Shown here: in pieces, positions 17,765 to 25,522 of the stretch
Position numbering within the stretch: the first letter of the stretch is position 1
Layout of the letters: each line of letters opens with the position of its first letter
IMG/VR virus record: IMGVR_UViG_3300032322_002342
Coordinates: 1-50,275 of that record
Origin: a virus
Reading direction: 5' to 3' (one strand)
DNA length: 50,275 bases
Notes under the pieces: model-generated
What the model was told of the DNA's origin: nothing
Database searches by the model: none
What the model saw: only the letters and a program-made list of their open reading frames with translations
Position numbers and translations under genes: made by a program

Positions 17765-18610
17765 TTAGGCGATGTTGATCGACACCAAAGCCAGACCCCC
17801 AGCGGCAGCGGAGGTCATGTAGATCGCACCTGTTAGGGCAGTACCAACACCAGCAGTAGTCAGTTGTCCAGTGGTATTCACCACACCGGGAACCGTGTCG
17901 CGGACGACGGCAGCAGCAACCGGCACCCAGATTGGAACGCGCTTGATAATCCGGGCAACACCCAAAGCAGGCACGCCGGAAAGGTCCACGAAGTCGATCG
18001 GGTAGGATTGCTCGTATTCGTTAACAGCGGCAGTGATGCCCAGGATGGTTACGCCACTGTTAGTCGTCATCGGGCTACATTCGTTGTCGCCATAGCCGCT
18101 ATACCGTGCAGCCACATAGCCGAAGCGCAGAGCACTGGCATCGGTGAACGCGGTTACTGTGGGCGATGCGGTGAGCGTTGCCGATCCGCTAGCAGTGCCC
18201 GCAACCGAGGTGATCGGATTAACGCCGAAATAACGAACAGTCAACGTGATCACACCAGCCGCATTACTGGCGACCAGTACATCATTGATATATTCGTCAG
18301 CGTTGAGTGCTGTCACCAATGCCGCTGCAACGTTGGTTGCCGTGTTGCCACTGGTAGCAACAACCGTTACCGTCCGGCTGAAAGTGCCGTAAACAGGCGA
18401 TTCGCCGTTAACCGTGATGGTGAATGTTTCAGTGCCGATCGTGCCCGCAACGGTGAGTGTTCCGACCGTTTGTTTGGCATACTGACCAGAGTTAACGGCG
18501 GTGATGTATTGCCCTGGCAGTGGAGTACTGGTAACTAGCCCAGCATAGGCGCTAGGCATCGTGGAGTCATATTCACTGAGAGACTGTCCAGCAAAAGCCC
18601 TGTAAACCAT
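17765..18610 (-). CDS. Capsid decoration (cement-like) protein, 281 residues
   Basis: A Thr/Val/Ala/Gly-rich beta protein that begins MVYRAFAGQSLSEYDSTMPS and ends with a hydrophobic GGLALVSINIA strand. Residues 50-155 form an extra Ig-like or beta-sandwich insert with Thr-rich strands (TVAGTIGTETFTITVNG). Residues 160-281 (ALRFGYVAARYSGYGD onward) match the kind of structural protein that sits just before the capsid gene in DUF2213/DUF2184 phages. The gene lies 30 bases upstream of the capsid gene. The decoration role is inferred from position and composition. Confidence 0.65.
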   Translation of the reverse strand: MVYRAFAGQSLSEYDSTMPSAYAGLVTSTPLPGQYITAVNSGQYAKQTVGTLTVAGTIGTETFTITVNGESPVYGTFSRTVTVVATSGNTATNVAAALVTALNADEYINDVLVASNAAGVITLTVRYFGVNPITSVAGTASGSATLTASPTVTAFTDASALRFGYVAARYSGYGDNECSPMTTNSGVTILGITAAVNEYEQSYPIDFVDLSGVPALGVARIIKRVPIWVPVAAAVVRDTVPGVVNTTGQLTTAGVGTALTGAIYMTSAAAGGLALVSINIA

Positions 18611-18639
18611 GTTCTTTCCCCTTCCTGTCGGAATGTTGA

Positions 18640-19512
18640 TTATTTATTGGATTTCAACGGAGCGCGCGATCGCTGATAGTCTTCATCCATCCGTTGCTTG
18701 CGGATCGCTTCGGCGTCCGTCCTGGTTGCGTTCTGGGCGCGATCGACACCCTTCCGAAGCATAGAAATCCCATCCACGCGACCACTACCGCGATCGACGG
18801 ACTTCATCATCTCGTAGGCAGTATTAATCGCATCTTCGCTGTCCAGTTTGTCTGCCAGTTCAGAATCAAAGCTGTGTGCCAGTGCCGCCAACTTCAGTTC
18901 AGCGATGGACTCTACCGAGTCAAGGTTGTCAACAAAATCAGGAGGCAGGTAGGGTTGGGCATCCAGATAAGCGGCAATGCCAGCCTTCCAGGAGTTCTGC
19001 TCAAAGGAATCTTCCATTTCCTGGAGTTCTTCCTCCAGTTCATCAATGCGATCGTCCTGGGCATCGATATGGCTGGCTTGTGCCTGCATTGCATCCCTTG
19101 ATTGGGTCAGGAGGTAGCGCATCTCGGCAGCAGAGATAGAGTCCTCATAGTCCTCTTCCTTGTCATCCTCCATTTCGTCGTCTGCGTCTTCGTAATCGTA
19201 ATCGTCTTCTTCCATCTCCATGTCTTCAGGTTCTGGCATGGACTTCTTCTTTTTGCCTTTCATATCCAGGCGATCGAGTGAGTCATACATAGTCGGTGTT
19301 AGTGTCAGGGTGGGACTTTCTTCGCATTCTTCGCATTCGTCGTCTTCTTCTTCGTAATCGTCTTCTTCCATGTCTTCCAACATTTCTTTGACCTGCGCCC
19401 GCTCCCCTTCAATCAGGGAGAACAGTTCAGCGTCAACCATGACGGGAACGATCGTGCCGTCCGGTTTGCGGAACGTGATCTGGAATTGGTCAGCGTCGGT
19501 ATGAGTGGTCAT
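18640..19512 (-). CDS. Acidic scaffolding-type protein, 290 residues
   Basis: The protein is extremely acidic at residues 45-135, with repeated Glu/Asp/Tyr clusters (EEDDYEEEDDE, EEDDYDYEDADDE) interrupted by a short Lys patch and a CEECEE cysteine pair. It then has a coiled coil at about 140-178 (QDDRIDELEEELQEMEDSF) and a helical C-terminus ending in basic residues. This composition is typical of capsid scaffolds, which in DUF2213 phages are encoded next to or within the protease. The N-terminal segment VPVMVDAELFSLIE echoes GVPMRVDAQEFNAIV in the upstream protease, suggesting an old duplication. Confidence 0.7.
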   Translation of the reverse strand: MTTHTDADQFQITFRKPDGTIVPVMVDAELFSLIEGERAQVKEMLEDMEEDDYEEEDDECEECEESPTLTLTPTMYDSLDRLDMKGKKKKSMPEPEDMEMEEDDYDYEDADDEMEDDKEEDYEDSISAAEMRYLLTQSRDAMQAQASHIDAQDDRIDELEEELQEMEDSFEQNSWKAGIAAYLDAQPYLPPDFVDNLDSVESIAELKLAALAHSFDSELADKLDSEDAINTAYEMMKSVDRGSGRVDGISMLRKGVDRAQNATRTDAEAIRKQRMDEDYQRSRAPLKSNK

Positions 19513-19515
19513 GGG

Positions 19516-21039
19516 TCAGGCTCCAATTCTTGCGGATAGGTATCGGGCAAACCGGCGTGCTTCAAGGTGGTTCATGGGTAGGGAGTCGGTTTTCTTCTTG
19601 CGACCACCCTTCTTGGAAGTCTTTGGCTCCCAAAAATCCCCAAATTTTTTGAGCACGGCTTTGCGCTCTGCTGTTTTTTGCAATGCCTTTTCCACATCTG
19701 CCGGAGTTGTGGCGGCTACAAGCTTCTGCTTCTTATCCCCCTGTGGGGCTTCGCGCTCTGCTGTCTTTGCTGCCTTCTTTGCCTCTGAGTTCGCCTTGCG
19801 GGTTGCGGCAGATTTTTTGGCTGCTTCACTGCGTTTTTCTTTCTTCGCCTCCGCCCGTTCTGCCTCCTTCCTCTCTGCCTTTGCTGCCAGAACACGAGCA
19901 GTCAAGTCCGGGTTTGACTTTCCGGTCTTTATCGCTTGCTCTACTTCGTGATTTAGCAATGCACGCTCTACGTCTTTTGAGGTCGCTGCCGGGGCAAGTT
20001 TCTGTTTTTTATTGCCCTGTGGGGGTGTTGCCGGAGCCTTTTTAGTCATCCCGTGCTTTTCACGCAACGCTTGCGACTGTTGCCGTGTCTTCTGAATCCC
20101 GGTTTCTCGTCTACAATTCTTGCTGACCGGGATTTTGTAACCACCGGGGCAGGTCTTAGATTTGCCAGATGGGGCCTTATCCATCCGTGCCCGGAACCTG
20201 TCCAGCACACCATAAAAGTCATTCATGCCGTCTAACCTCCGTCCTTGCTTGGTTTGAGCCTGTACGATCGCATTAAACTCCTGTGCATCAACCCGCATGG
20301 GAACCCCACCGATCGCGATCGTGAACGGTTTTTTACGGGACTTCTTCTGTTTGGCTTTGCAGGCAGAGCAGCCGCAGCCGTGCCCATCATCCGGGCATCC
20401 ACAACCATCAAATGCCCACGCAATGTCGTCTATCCCGTCCTTGCGGTACAACGGCACAACGTTGTTCTGATACTCGGTAATCCGTGCTTCCGGTGCGCGA
20501 GGACGAGCAACGATCGCGATATGATCCCACTCGATCGGTTCACTCTGCATCGCGTCATATCGCATCCCGTTCCAGGTTCCCGACTGGGGCACAACCCGGC
20601 AACGATAACCCATACTTACGCCAGTCTTCTCACCGGCTTCGATCGCCCGGATTGCTTCAGAATCAAATACCTCAAACAGGACTTCCACCTTGCCATCGTG
20701 GTAGACCCGGACTTTGGGTTTGGTGCGTCCTACCTGGTAGCGATCGATCATTTGGGCATCGCCACGCAGCAATTCGGGTGGGTGCTCCAGAGTGACGGGC
20801 AGATCTCCCAGGCGTCGGACAGCGGGGAAGCCTTCGGAGTCAAATGATTGGTTTAGCTGTGGCGTGACGAGTTCTATTCGCTGGCTACCATCAGCATTGA
20901 AATATCGCAAAGTGCCGGGGACACGGGCAAAGGCGCGCACCAGTAACGTACCCTGATCCGTTCGGGCAGTCTGATCAAATTGCGACTCCAGGAACCGCAA
21001 CGAATTTAATTCCGGTGGTGACGCGATCGCGCTAGGCAC
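19516..21039 (-). CDS. Prohead protease (DUF2213) with Cys-rich insert, CPGGY motif and Lys-rich tail
   Basis: A 507-residue protein starting at GTG. Residues 20-190 are a DUF2213 prohead protease domain. His86 in LEHP, Ser142 in TGVSMGYR and His173 in WDHIAIV are candidate catalytic residues on the pattern of herpesvirus/U35-like head proteases. Residues 213-227 form an unusual cluster, CGCPDDGHGCGCSAC, with five Cys and one His, which could bind zinc. A two-cysteine motif CPGGYKIPVSKNC follows at C297-C309 after a helix LDRFRARMD. The last 190 residues are Lys/Ala/Glu helices. DUF2213 proteins are often about 200-400 residues, so the tail is long. It is the first gene of the minus-strand late operon, facing the XRE gene. 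Confidence 0.75.
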   Translation of the reverse strand: MPSAIASPPELNSLRFLESQFDQTARTDQGTLLVRAFARVPGTLRYFNADGSQRIELVTPQLNQSFDSEGFPAVRRLGDLPVTLEHPPELLRGDAQMIDRYQVGRTKPKVRVYHDGKVEVLFEVFDSEAIRAIEAGEKTGVSMGYRCRVVPQSGTWNGMRYDAMQSEPIEWDHIAIVARPRAPEARITEYQNNVVPLYRKDGIDDIAWAFDGCGCPDDGHGCGCSACKAKQKKSRKKPFTIAIGGVPMRVDAQEFNAIVQAQTKQGRRLDGMNDFYGVLDRFRARMDKAPSGKSKTCPGGYKIPVSKNCRRETGIQKTRQQSQALREKHGMTKKAPATPPQGNKKQKLAPAATSKDVERALLNHEVEQAIKTGKSNPDLTARVLAAKAERKEAERAEAKKEKRSEAAKKSAATRKANSEAKKAAKTAEREAPQGDKKQKLVAATTPADVEKALQKTAERKAVLKKFGDFWEPKTSKKGGRKKKTDSLPMNHLEARRFARYLSARIGA

Positions 21040-21047
21040 GGCAGGAT

Positions 21048-21060
21048 ACAGTGATACTGT
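21048..21060. promoter_or_regulatory. Palindromic operator candidate in the divergent late/terminase intergenic region
   Basis: The 13-base palindrome ACAGT-GAT-ACTGT lies in the only gap (21040-21084) between the late operon and the oppositely directed XRE gene. XRE proteins usually bind such sites, so autoregulation with control of both operons is a plausible inference. No clear -35/-10 pair could be assigned with confidence. Confidence 0.45.
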
Positions 21061-21087
21061 TCCTAGCGTATTCCCGGTAATTTAGTG

Positions 21088-21336
21088 ATGAGCGCCCCTA
21101 CCGACAGAAGCGGTAATTTTGAACTGCAAGACCCGTCAGAAGTGGGGGATTTGATCCGTGATGCCCGTCTACTCCGTGATCTCACGCAGTCGGGGCTGGG
21201 GTTGAAAATCTTCCAAAGCCAGCAATGGATCAGTGACGTGGAGAATGGCAAAATTGACCCAACGGTGACGCAGATTAAAGCGATCGCTCTAGCCCTGGAC
21301 GTGGATATTTGTCAATTGATCAAGTTGCCAAATTGA
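21088..21336 (+). CDS. XRE-family helix-turn-helix regulator, 82 residues
   Basis: The protein consists almost wholly of one HTH_XRE domain: VGDLIRDARLLRDLTQSGLG, then IFQSQQWISDVENGK and the helix IKAIALALDVDICQLIKL. A GTG directly before the ATG is also possible. It is the first gene of the plus-strand ParB-Mom-terminase block and is divergent from the late operon, with a palindrome in the intervening gap. Its own terminator follows. It could be a repressor of lysogeny or of late genes. It lacks the peptidase domain of SOS-cleavable repressors. Confidence 0.8.
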   Translation: MSAPTDRSGNFELQDPSEVGDLIRDARLLRDLTQSGLGLKIFQSQQWISDVENGKIDPTVTQIKAIALALDVDICQLIKLPN

Positions 21337-21387
21337 GCTACGATTGCGGTAATGGTGCTACCAATACTCCTTTACTCCTTTCACGCG

Positions 21388-21413
21388 CCACTCCTGCGAA
21401 GGGGTGGTTTTTT
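21388..21413 (+). terminator. Intrinsic terminator after the XRE gene
   Basis: The stem CCACTCC / GGGGTGG (one G-T pair) with loop TGCGAA is followed at once by six T residues. It lies 52 bases after the XRE stop and before the ParB-like gene, so the regulator can be transcribed as a separate short message. Confidence 0.75.
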
Positions 21414-21464
21414 GTTTGGATTAGTTCGGATCGTGCAATATAGAAGAGAGTGCAGCCGACAATT

Positions 21465-22193
21465 ATGTCAAACCAAAAGCCCATCTCAGAAACAACCCTG
21501 CAAGTGAACGGGAAAACTGTCACCGTTCGGGTGGTGCCTGCGACCAGCTACCGCCCCAACCCTGACAACACCAATAAGGGGAAGGAACGGGGGAGTGCGG
21601 CGTTAGAAAAATCCCTGGAGATGACCGGATTCCATCGCGGCATCTTCACTGCTGCGGATGGCACGATCGTGGGTGGAAATCACGCTTGGGAAGCGGCGAC
21701 CGCAAAAGGTGTGATTGACACCTGCATTGAGATAGAGACTCAGGGCGATATAGGGGTAGTCACGAAGCGGATTGATTGGGCTTCAGCGCAAGATCCACAA
21801 GCGATCGCTGCTGCCATCTCTGACAACCGAACATCAGAACTGAACTTTGACCCGGACGCTGAAGCATTCGCCAGGGCGATCGCGGCAATGGCAGAACATG
21901 ATATGGAATTGCCCGCTGTCCTTTATACGGAAGCTGAACTCCTGGAGCTGCTCAACTCTGATGAATTGCCTGCCGATAACGATTGGGCTAGCGCCTTCGG
22001 GGGGCTACCAGATGGCGATCGCGCTCCCTTCCAGCAAATGACCTTTACTTTGCACGATGAGCAAGTAGAGCAAGTTAAAGCCGCTCTAGAAGATGCAAAG
22101 CGAATGGGGGATTTTGACAGTCCAAATGAAAACAGTAACGGTAATGCCCTAGCTAGAATCTGCGAGTCATTTCTATCCTATGGGAAAAGCTAA
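21465..22193 (+). CDS. ParB-like N-terminal domain protein next to Mom
   Basis: A protein of about 242 residues (ATG at 21465; a GTG at 21450 is an alternative). It has a ParB/Srx-type nuclease-like fold: the strand VRVVPATSYRPNPDNTNKG, the helix AALEKSLEMTGFHRGIF, the box DGTIVGGNHAWEAATAKG, and the later DPQAIAAAISDNRTSEL segment. The C-terminal part is acidic. It overlaps the Mom-like gene by 14 bases. ParB-like proteins are common beside phage modification and terminase genes, but the role is not settled. It might act in modification specificity or as an adaptor. It is distinct from the DdrB-like ParB protein in the late operon. Confidence 0.75.
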   Translation: MSNQKPISETTLQVNGKTVTVRVVPATSYRPNPDNTNKGKERGSAALEKSLEMTGFHRGIFTAADGTIVGGNHAWEAATAKGVIDTCIEIETQGDIGVVTKRIDWASAQDPQAIAAAISDNRTSELNFDPDAEAFARAIAAMAEHDMELPAVLYTEAELLELLNSDELPADNDWASAFGGLPDGDRAPFQQMTFTLHDEQVEQVKAALEDAKRMGDFDSPNENSNGNALARICESFLSYGKS

Positions 22194-22938
22194 AGACATC
22201 ATTTTGAAGCCCATCCCCGCAAAGGACGCGATCTCCCTAGTGAAGCGCGTTCACTATTCGGGCAAGGTTGTTCAGAATTCAAACATTCATATCGGTGTGT
22301 TCTATCAGGGTAGGCTTGAAGGTGCAATGCAGTTCGGTTCATCCCTAGATAAACGCAAGGTGCAAGGGCTAGTAGCGGATACTGGATGGAATGAGTTTAT
22401 TGAACTGAACCGGATGGCATTCACTGATGCTTTGCCGCGTAACTCAGAAAGTCGGGCGATCGGGATTGCCATGAAGATTCTGCGGCAACACGCATCACAC
22501 CTTAAATGGGTGATCAGCTTTGCCGATGCTTGCCAGTGTGGAGATGGCACGATTTATCGAGCGAGTGGATTTGTATTGACGGGGATAACAAAAAATACTC
22601 ATCTATACCGTCTCCCGAACGGCGAAGTGTCGCACGTTTTGAATTACGAACCTGGACGCGGCATTAAGAAAGCTGTTGGTTCAAAGTGTGCCACGTCTGG
22701 GCTGAAAACGTTAGGGGCTGAAAAGGTGTCAGGTTATCAGCTTCGATACATTTACTTCCTAGACCCATCCTGTCGATCGCGCTTAACGGTGCCTGAGATA
22801 CCATTTGAACGCATCCGTGAGATGGGGGCTAGTATGTACAAAGGTCATGCGATCGCAAAAGGTGAGCCTCAAGCCAATGAGGAAACGGTGGTGCAATTCC
22901 AACCCGATCGCTCCACAAAAATACAGAAGCAGAATTAA
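22180..22938 (+). CDS. Mom-like DNA-modification acyltransferase
   Basis: A 252-residue protein with the pattern of the phage Mu Mom family, a GNAT-like fold that adds a methylcarbamoyl group to adenine in DNA and blocks many restriction enzymes. Visible hallmarks are LVKRVHYSG near residues 20-28, GVFYQGRLEGAMQFG (39-53), ELNRMAFTDALPRN (75-88) and the characteristic ADACQCGDGTIYRASGF (115-131). The gene is slightly longer than Mu Mom. No Com-like zinc-finger activator is seen beside it. It overlaps the ParB-like gene and lies directly before the terminase genes, so modification may be timed with packaging. Confidence 0.78.
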   Translation: MGKAKDIILKPIPAKDAISLVKRVHYSGKVVQNSNIHIGVFYQGRLEGAMQFGSSLDKRKVQGLVADTGWNEFIELNRMAFTDALPRNSESRAIGIAMKILRQHASHLKWVISFADACQCGDGTIYRASGFVLTGITKNTHLYRLPNGEVSHVLNYEPGRGIKKAVGSKCATSGLKTLGAEKVSGYQLRYIYFLDPSCRSRLTVPEIPFERIREMGASMYKGHAIAKGEPQANEETVVQFQPDRSTKIQKQN

Positions 22939-22982
22939 TAGGCACAATCTAACCCGTTTCAACCTATATAAGTTTCAGTTAT

Positions 22983-23501
22983 ATGCCAATCACCAAAACC
23001 AGCAAAAGGGGAGCGGAATTACAGCAGCGACGGGAGAGGGCGGTTGCCTTAAGGAAGACCGGGGCATCATTCCGAGCGATCGCTGCCAAGATTGCCGCTG
23101 ATTTTGGGCAGGAGAAGTATAACGAATCAGTTGCCTACAAGGACGTTAGGATCGCGCTGGAAGAGTCCCGTGAGAGGATGCACCTGGATAGTGCAGAACT
23201 AATCCAGTTGGAACTACAGCGATATGATGATTACCTGCTACGGTTGCAACCGGACATCCAGAAGGGAGACATCCGAGCGATCGAGTCTGCACTGAAGATC
23301 AGCAAGCAACGGCGGGAACTGTTAGGGCTGGATGCACCGATTCAGATCCAGGTAGAAGAAAAGGTTGCAGAAGCGGTTAACGTAGAGCTAAACGCCTTTC
23401 TTGAGGCATTACAACCCGCTTTAGCCCCCGATGTCTTCAAGCAAGTCCTCACAGCCGTTGCGACTCTCAGCGATCGCGCAGCAGTGGCTTCAGAAAATTG
23501 A
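22983..23501 (+). CDS. Small terminase subunit candidate
   Basis: A 172-residue protein, basic at the N-terminus (MPITKTSKRGAELQQRRERA), with a helix-turn-helix at about 18-45 (ALRKTGASFRAIAAKIA) and a long central helix region at 60-115 typical of the oligomerising part of small terminases. It is directly before and overlaps the large terminase by about 70 bases. The function is recognition of phage DNA for packaging. The assignment rests on context plus fold pattern. Confidence 0.75.
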   Translation: MPITKTSKRGAELQQRRERAVALRKTGASFRAIAAKIAADFGQEKYNESVAYKDVRIALEESRERMHLDSAELIQLELQRYDDYLLRLQPDIQKGDIRAIESALKISKQRRELLGLDAPIQIQVEEKVAEAVNVELNAFLEALQPALAPDVFKQVLTAVATLSDRAAVASEN

Positions 23502-24783
23502 GGCTGCCAGTGGTGCCCCGACAAAGGACGGTGAAGTTCTGGCACTGGTCGATCGCATCAAAGCACAGGTGCCAGAATGGGGTCATCCACTGCTGGAACC
23601 TCGACGGTACAAGTGTTTATGGGGCGGGCGCGGATCGGGCAAAAGCTTTTGCGCTGCCGATATTTTATTAGCGATCGGTATCCGTCAACGCATCCGGGTA
23701 CTGTGTGCCAGAGAGTTTCAGAATTCTATTAAAGAGAGTGTGCATTTCCTGCTGAAGGAGAGGATTACTGCACTGGGGTTGGAGCGGTACTATACGGTGC
23801 AAGAGTCCGCGATCGTGGGTTCCAATGGCACAAGTTTTATCTTCAAGGGGATTCGGCACAATACCCAGTCGATCAAGTCCACGACTGGGATTACTCATTG
23901 TTGGGTAGAGGAAGGGCAAACCATCAGCCGTGAATCGTGGGATATTCTGGTTCCAACGATTCGGGAAGAGGGTAGCGAGATCTGGGTCACGTTCAACCCA
24001 CTGCATGAGAGTGATCCGGTCTATCAAGAATTGGTAGTAGAGCCACCACCGAACAGCTATGTGGAACAGGTGAACTGGGACAAAAACCCATACTTTACCT
24101 CTGTCCTGGATGAAGAACGGAGGCGGTTGCAAGCAAAAGATCCGAACCTCTATAACCACATCTGGGAGGGCGGATTCCTGAGCAACAGTAATGCCCAAAT
24201 CCTAAACGGAAAGTGGGCAGTGGAAGAATTCACGCCAGAGGAGCACTGGGACGGTCCGTATCACGGGGCAGACTGGGGGTTTGGGACAGATCCTACCGTG
24301 GCAGTCCGATCGTGGATCTTCAAGCGCGTCCTATATATCGAATACGAATCCTACGCCCACAACCTGGAACTAGGGCAGATCTCGCGGCTATGGTTGGCAG
24401 ACATCCCAGGCATCGATCGCTACACGGTGCGGGCAGACAACTCCCAGCCAGCGACAATTCAGTTTGTGAAGAAAGGGATGCCGCAGAATGACATTCCACC
24501 TATCCCGAAACTGGAACCTGTAGAGAAATGGGCGGGGTCAGTAGAGGATGGCATCAAGCACCTACGGAACTACGATCGCATCGTGATTCACCCACGATGC
24601 AAACACACGATCGAGGAGTCCAGGCTATATTCCTACAAGGTCGATCGCATGACTGGGGACGTGCTACCCGTCATTGTGGACGCATTCAACCATGCGATCG
24701 ACTCGCTTAGGTATAGTTTAGCACCTCTCATACGCAGAAAGGGTGGGGATGTGGTCGATCGCATGAAGGCGCTACTCGGATGA
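23431..24783 (+). CDS. Terminase large subunit
   Basis: A 450-residue protein. Walker A is GGRGSGKS at residues 65-72; Walker B with catalytic Glu is HCWVEEGQ around 156-163; the coupling motif region is WVTFNPLHESDP near 185-197. The C-terminal nuclease domain begins YHGADWGFGTDPT near residue 276 with the first acidic metal ligand, and continues through acidic residues in VRADNSQPA. This is the Terminase_3/PBSX-like architecture at normal length. The start inside the small terminase gene lacks an obvious ribosome-binding site, which points to translational coupling. Confidence 0.9.
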   Translation: MSSSKSSQPLRLSAIAQQWLQKIEAASGAPTKDGEVLALVDRIKAQVPEWGHPLLEPRRYKCLWGGRGSGKSFCAADILLAIGIRQRIRVLCAREFQNSIKESVHFLLKERITALGLERYYTVQESAIVGSNGTSFIFKGIRHNTQSIKSTTGITHCWVEEGQTISRESWDILVPTIREEGSEIWVTFNPLHESDPVYQELVVEPPPNSYVEQVNWDKNPYFTSVLDEERRRLQAKDPNLYNHIWEGGFLSNSNAQILNGKWAVEEFTPEEHWDGPYHGADWGFGTDPTVAVRSWIFKRVLYIEYESYAHNLELGQISRLWLADIPGIDRYTVRADNSQPATIQFVKKGMPQNDIPPIPKLEPVEKWAGSVEDGIKHLRNYDRIVIHPRCKHTIEESRLYSYKVDRMTGDVLPVIVDAFNHAIDSLRYSLAPLIRRKGGDVVDRMKALLG

Positions 24784-24882
24784 TTGACCTTTATTAAATT
24801 CGCCGGGAATAAAGAGGTCTTCCTGCTCTGGGGTCAAGACAGGGGAGAAGAAGTATGGCGTGGCGATCGTCCGAGCGGTCAC
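24772..24882 (-). CDS. Possible 36-residue protein convergent with terminase
   Basis: A GTG overlaps the stop of the 198-residue gene (GTGA junction) and opens a frame containing TPYFFSPVLTPEQEDLFIPG and ending GQSSE. The composition looks like a real C-terminal peptide, and the same-strand overlap is typical here. It runs antiparallel into the last 12 bases of the terminase gene. There is no strong ribosome-binding site, so confidence is moderate. Confidence 0.45.
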   Translation of the reverse strand: MTARTIATPYFFSPVLTPEQEDLFIPGEFNKGQSSE

Positions 24883-25475
24883 TCCAGAAGGAGTGGAAAC
24901 CAGTGCTGGATTTCTGCGTACTTCTGGATCTCTTCGGCTGTGATGTGGATCTGTCTGCTAAATTTTGGCAGATAGATATAGTGGTTAGCCCTCTGAGCCA
25001 GGGCAAACCGCTCCAGGTGCCACTCCAGAACGGGAAGACCGATCGAGTGTTGCCCTGGCTCAAACCAGAGGAAACCGCCAAGTAGTCGATACAGTCCCGC
25101 ATTCCAGAACATGAACCAGTCAAGACCAGACTGGAGCGCCTCCAGCCCAACGATCGGGGTGTCTGGCGGATCGTCCAGATCCTCGTAGAGATTCTCCAAA
25201 AGGTCTGTCGCGATCGTCTCGGCGGTTGTAAAGCAATGCAAATAGTGCTGAGACCTGTTGCTATCCATCTCGTAACCAATATCATCCGCCAGTTGTTCCG
25301 CGATACAGGAGGCATCAGGCGCTTCCGCGTACACCTTGCGACATGGGTGGACGATGACGATGGTAGGAAGGTTTTCTGGATCGACATGTTCTACGATCGC
25401 GTCCAGCAGATCGCCGCGATCGTAGAAATACTTGTCGTTCCAAAAATACAAAAGTTCGTTAGACTGATCAGACAT
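24879..25475 (-). CDS. Unknown phage protein, 198 residues
   Basis: The ATG at 25475 is preceded by GGAG at good spacing (an in-frame ATG 14 codons upstream is weaker). The protein is acidic and aromatic: MSDQSNELLYFWNDKYFYDR, then LPTIVIVHPCRK, a helix with SQHYLHCFTTAETIATDLLE, and a Trp/Phe-rich part QSGLDWFMFWNAGLYRLLGG. No family is recognised. It is convergent with the terminase and divergent from the broken gene at 25523. Confidence 0.7.
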   Translation of the reverse strand: MSDQSNELLYFWNDKYFYDRGDLLDAIVEHVDPENLPTIVIVHPCRKVYAEAPDASCIAEQLADDIGYEMDSNRSQHYLHCFTTAETIATDLLENLYEDLDDPPDTPIVGLEALQSGLDWFMFWNAGLYRLLGGFLWFEPGQHSIGLPVLEWHLERFALAQRANHYIYLPKFSRQIHITAEEIQKYAEIQHWFPLLLE

Positions 25476-25522
25476 CTCAAGCTCCACTTTTTGCGATCGT
25501 CTGCAATAAAGATTCAACCAAA

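Noticed and set aside
17864-18538. Plus-strand frame of 224 codons opposite the decoration protein
   Set aside because: Antisense shadow rich in Arg, Asp and Gly from HIP1-like and Thr/Val codons; no start signal.
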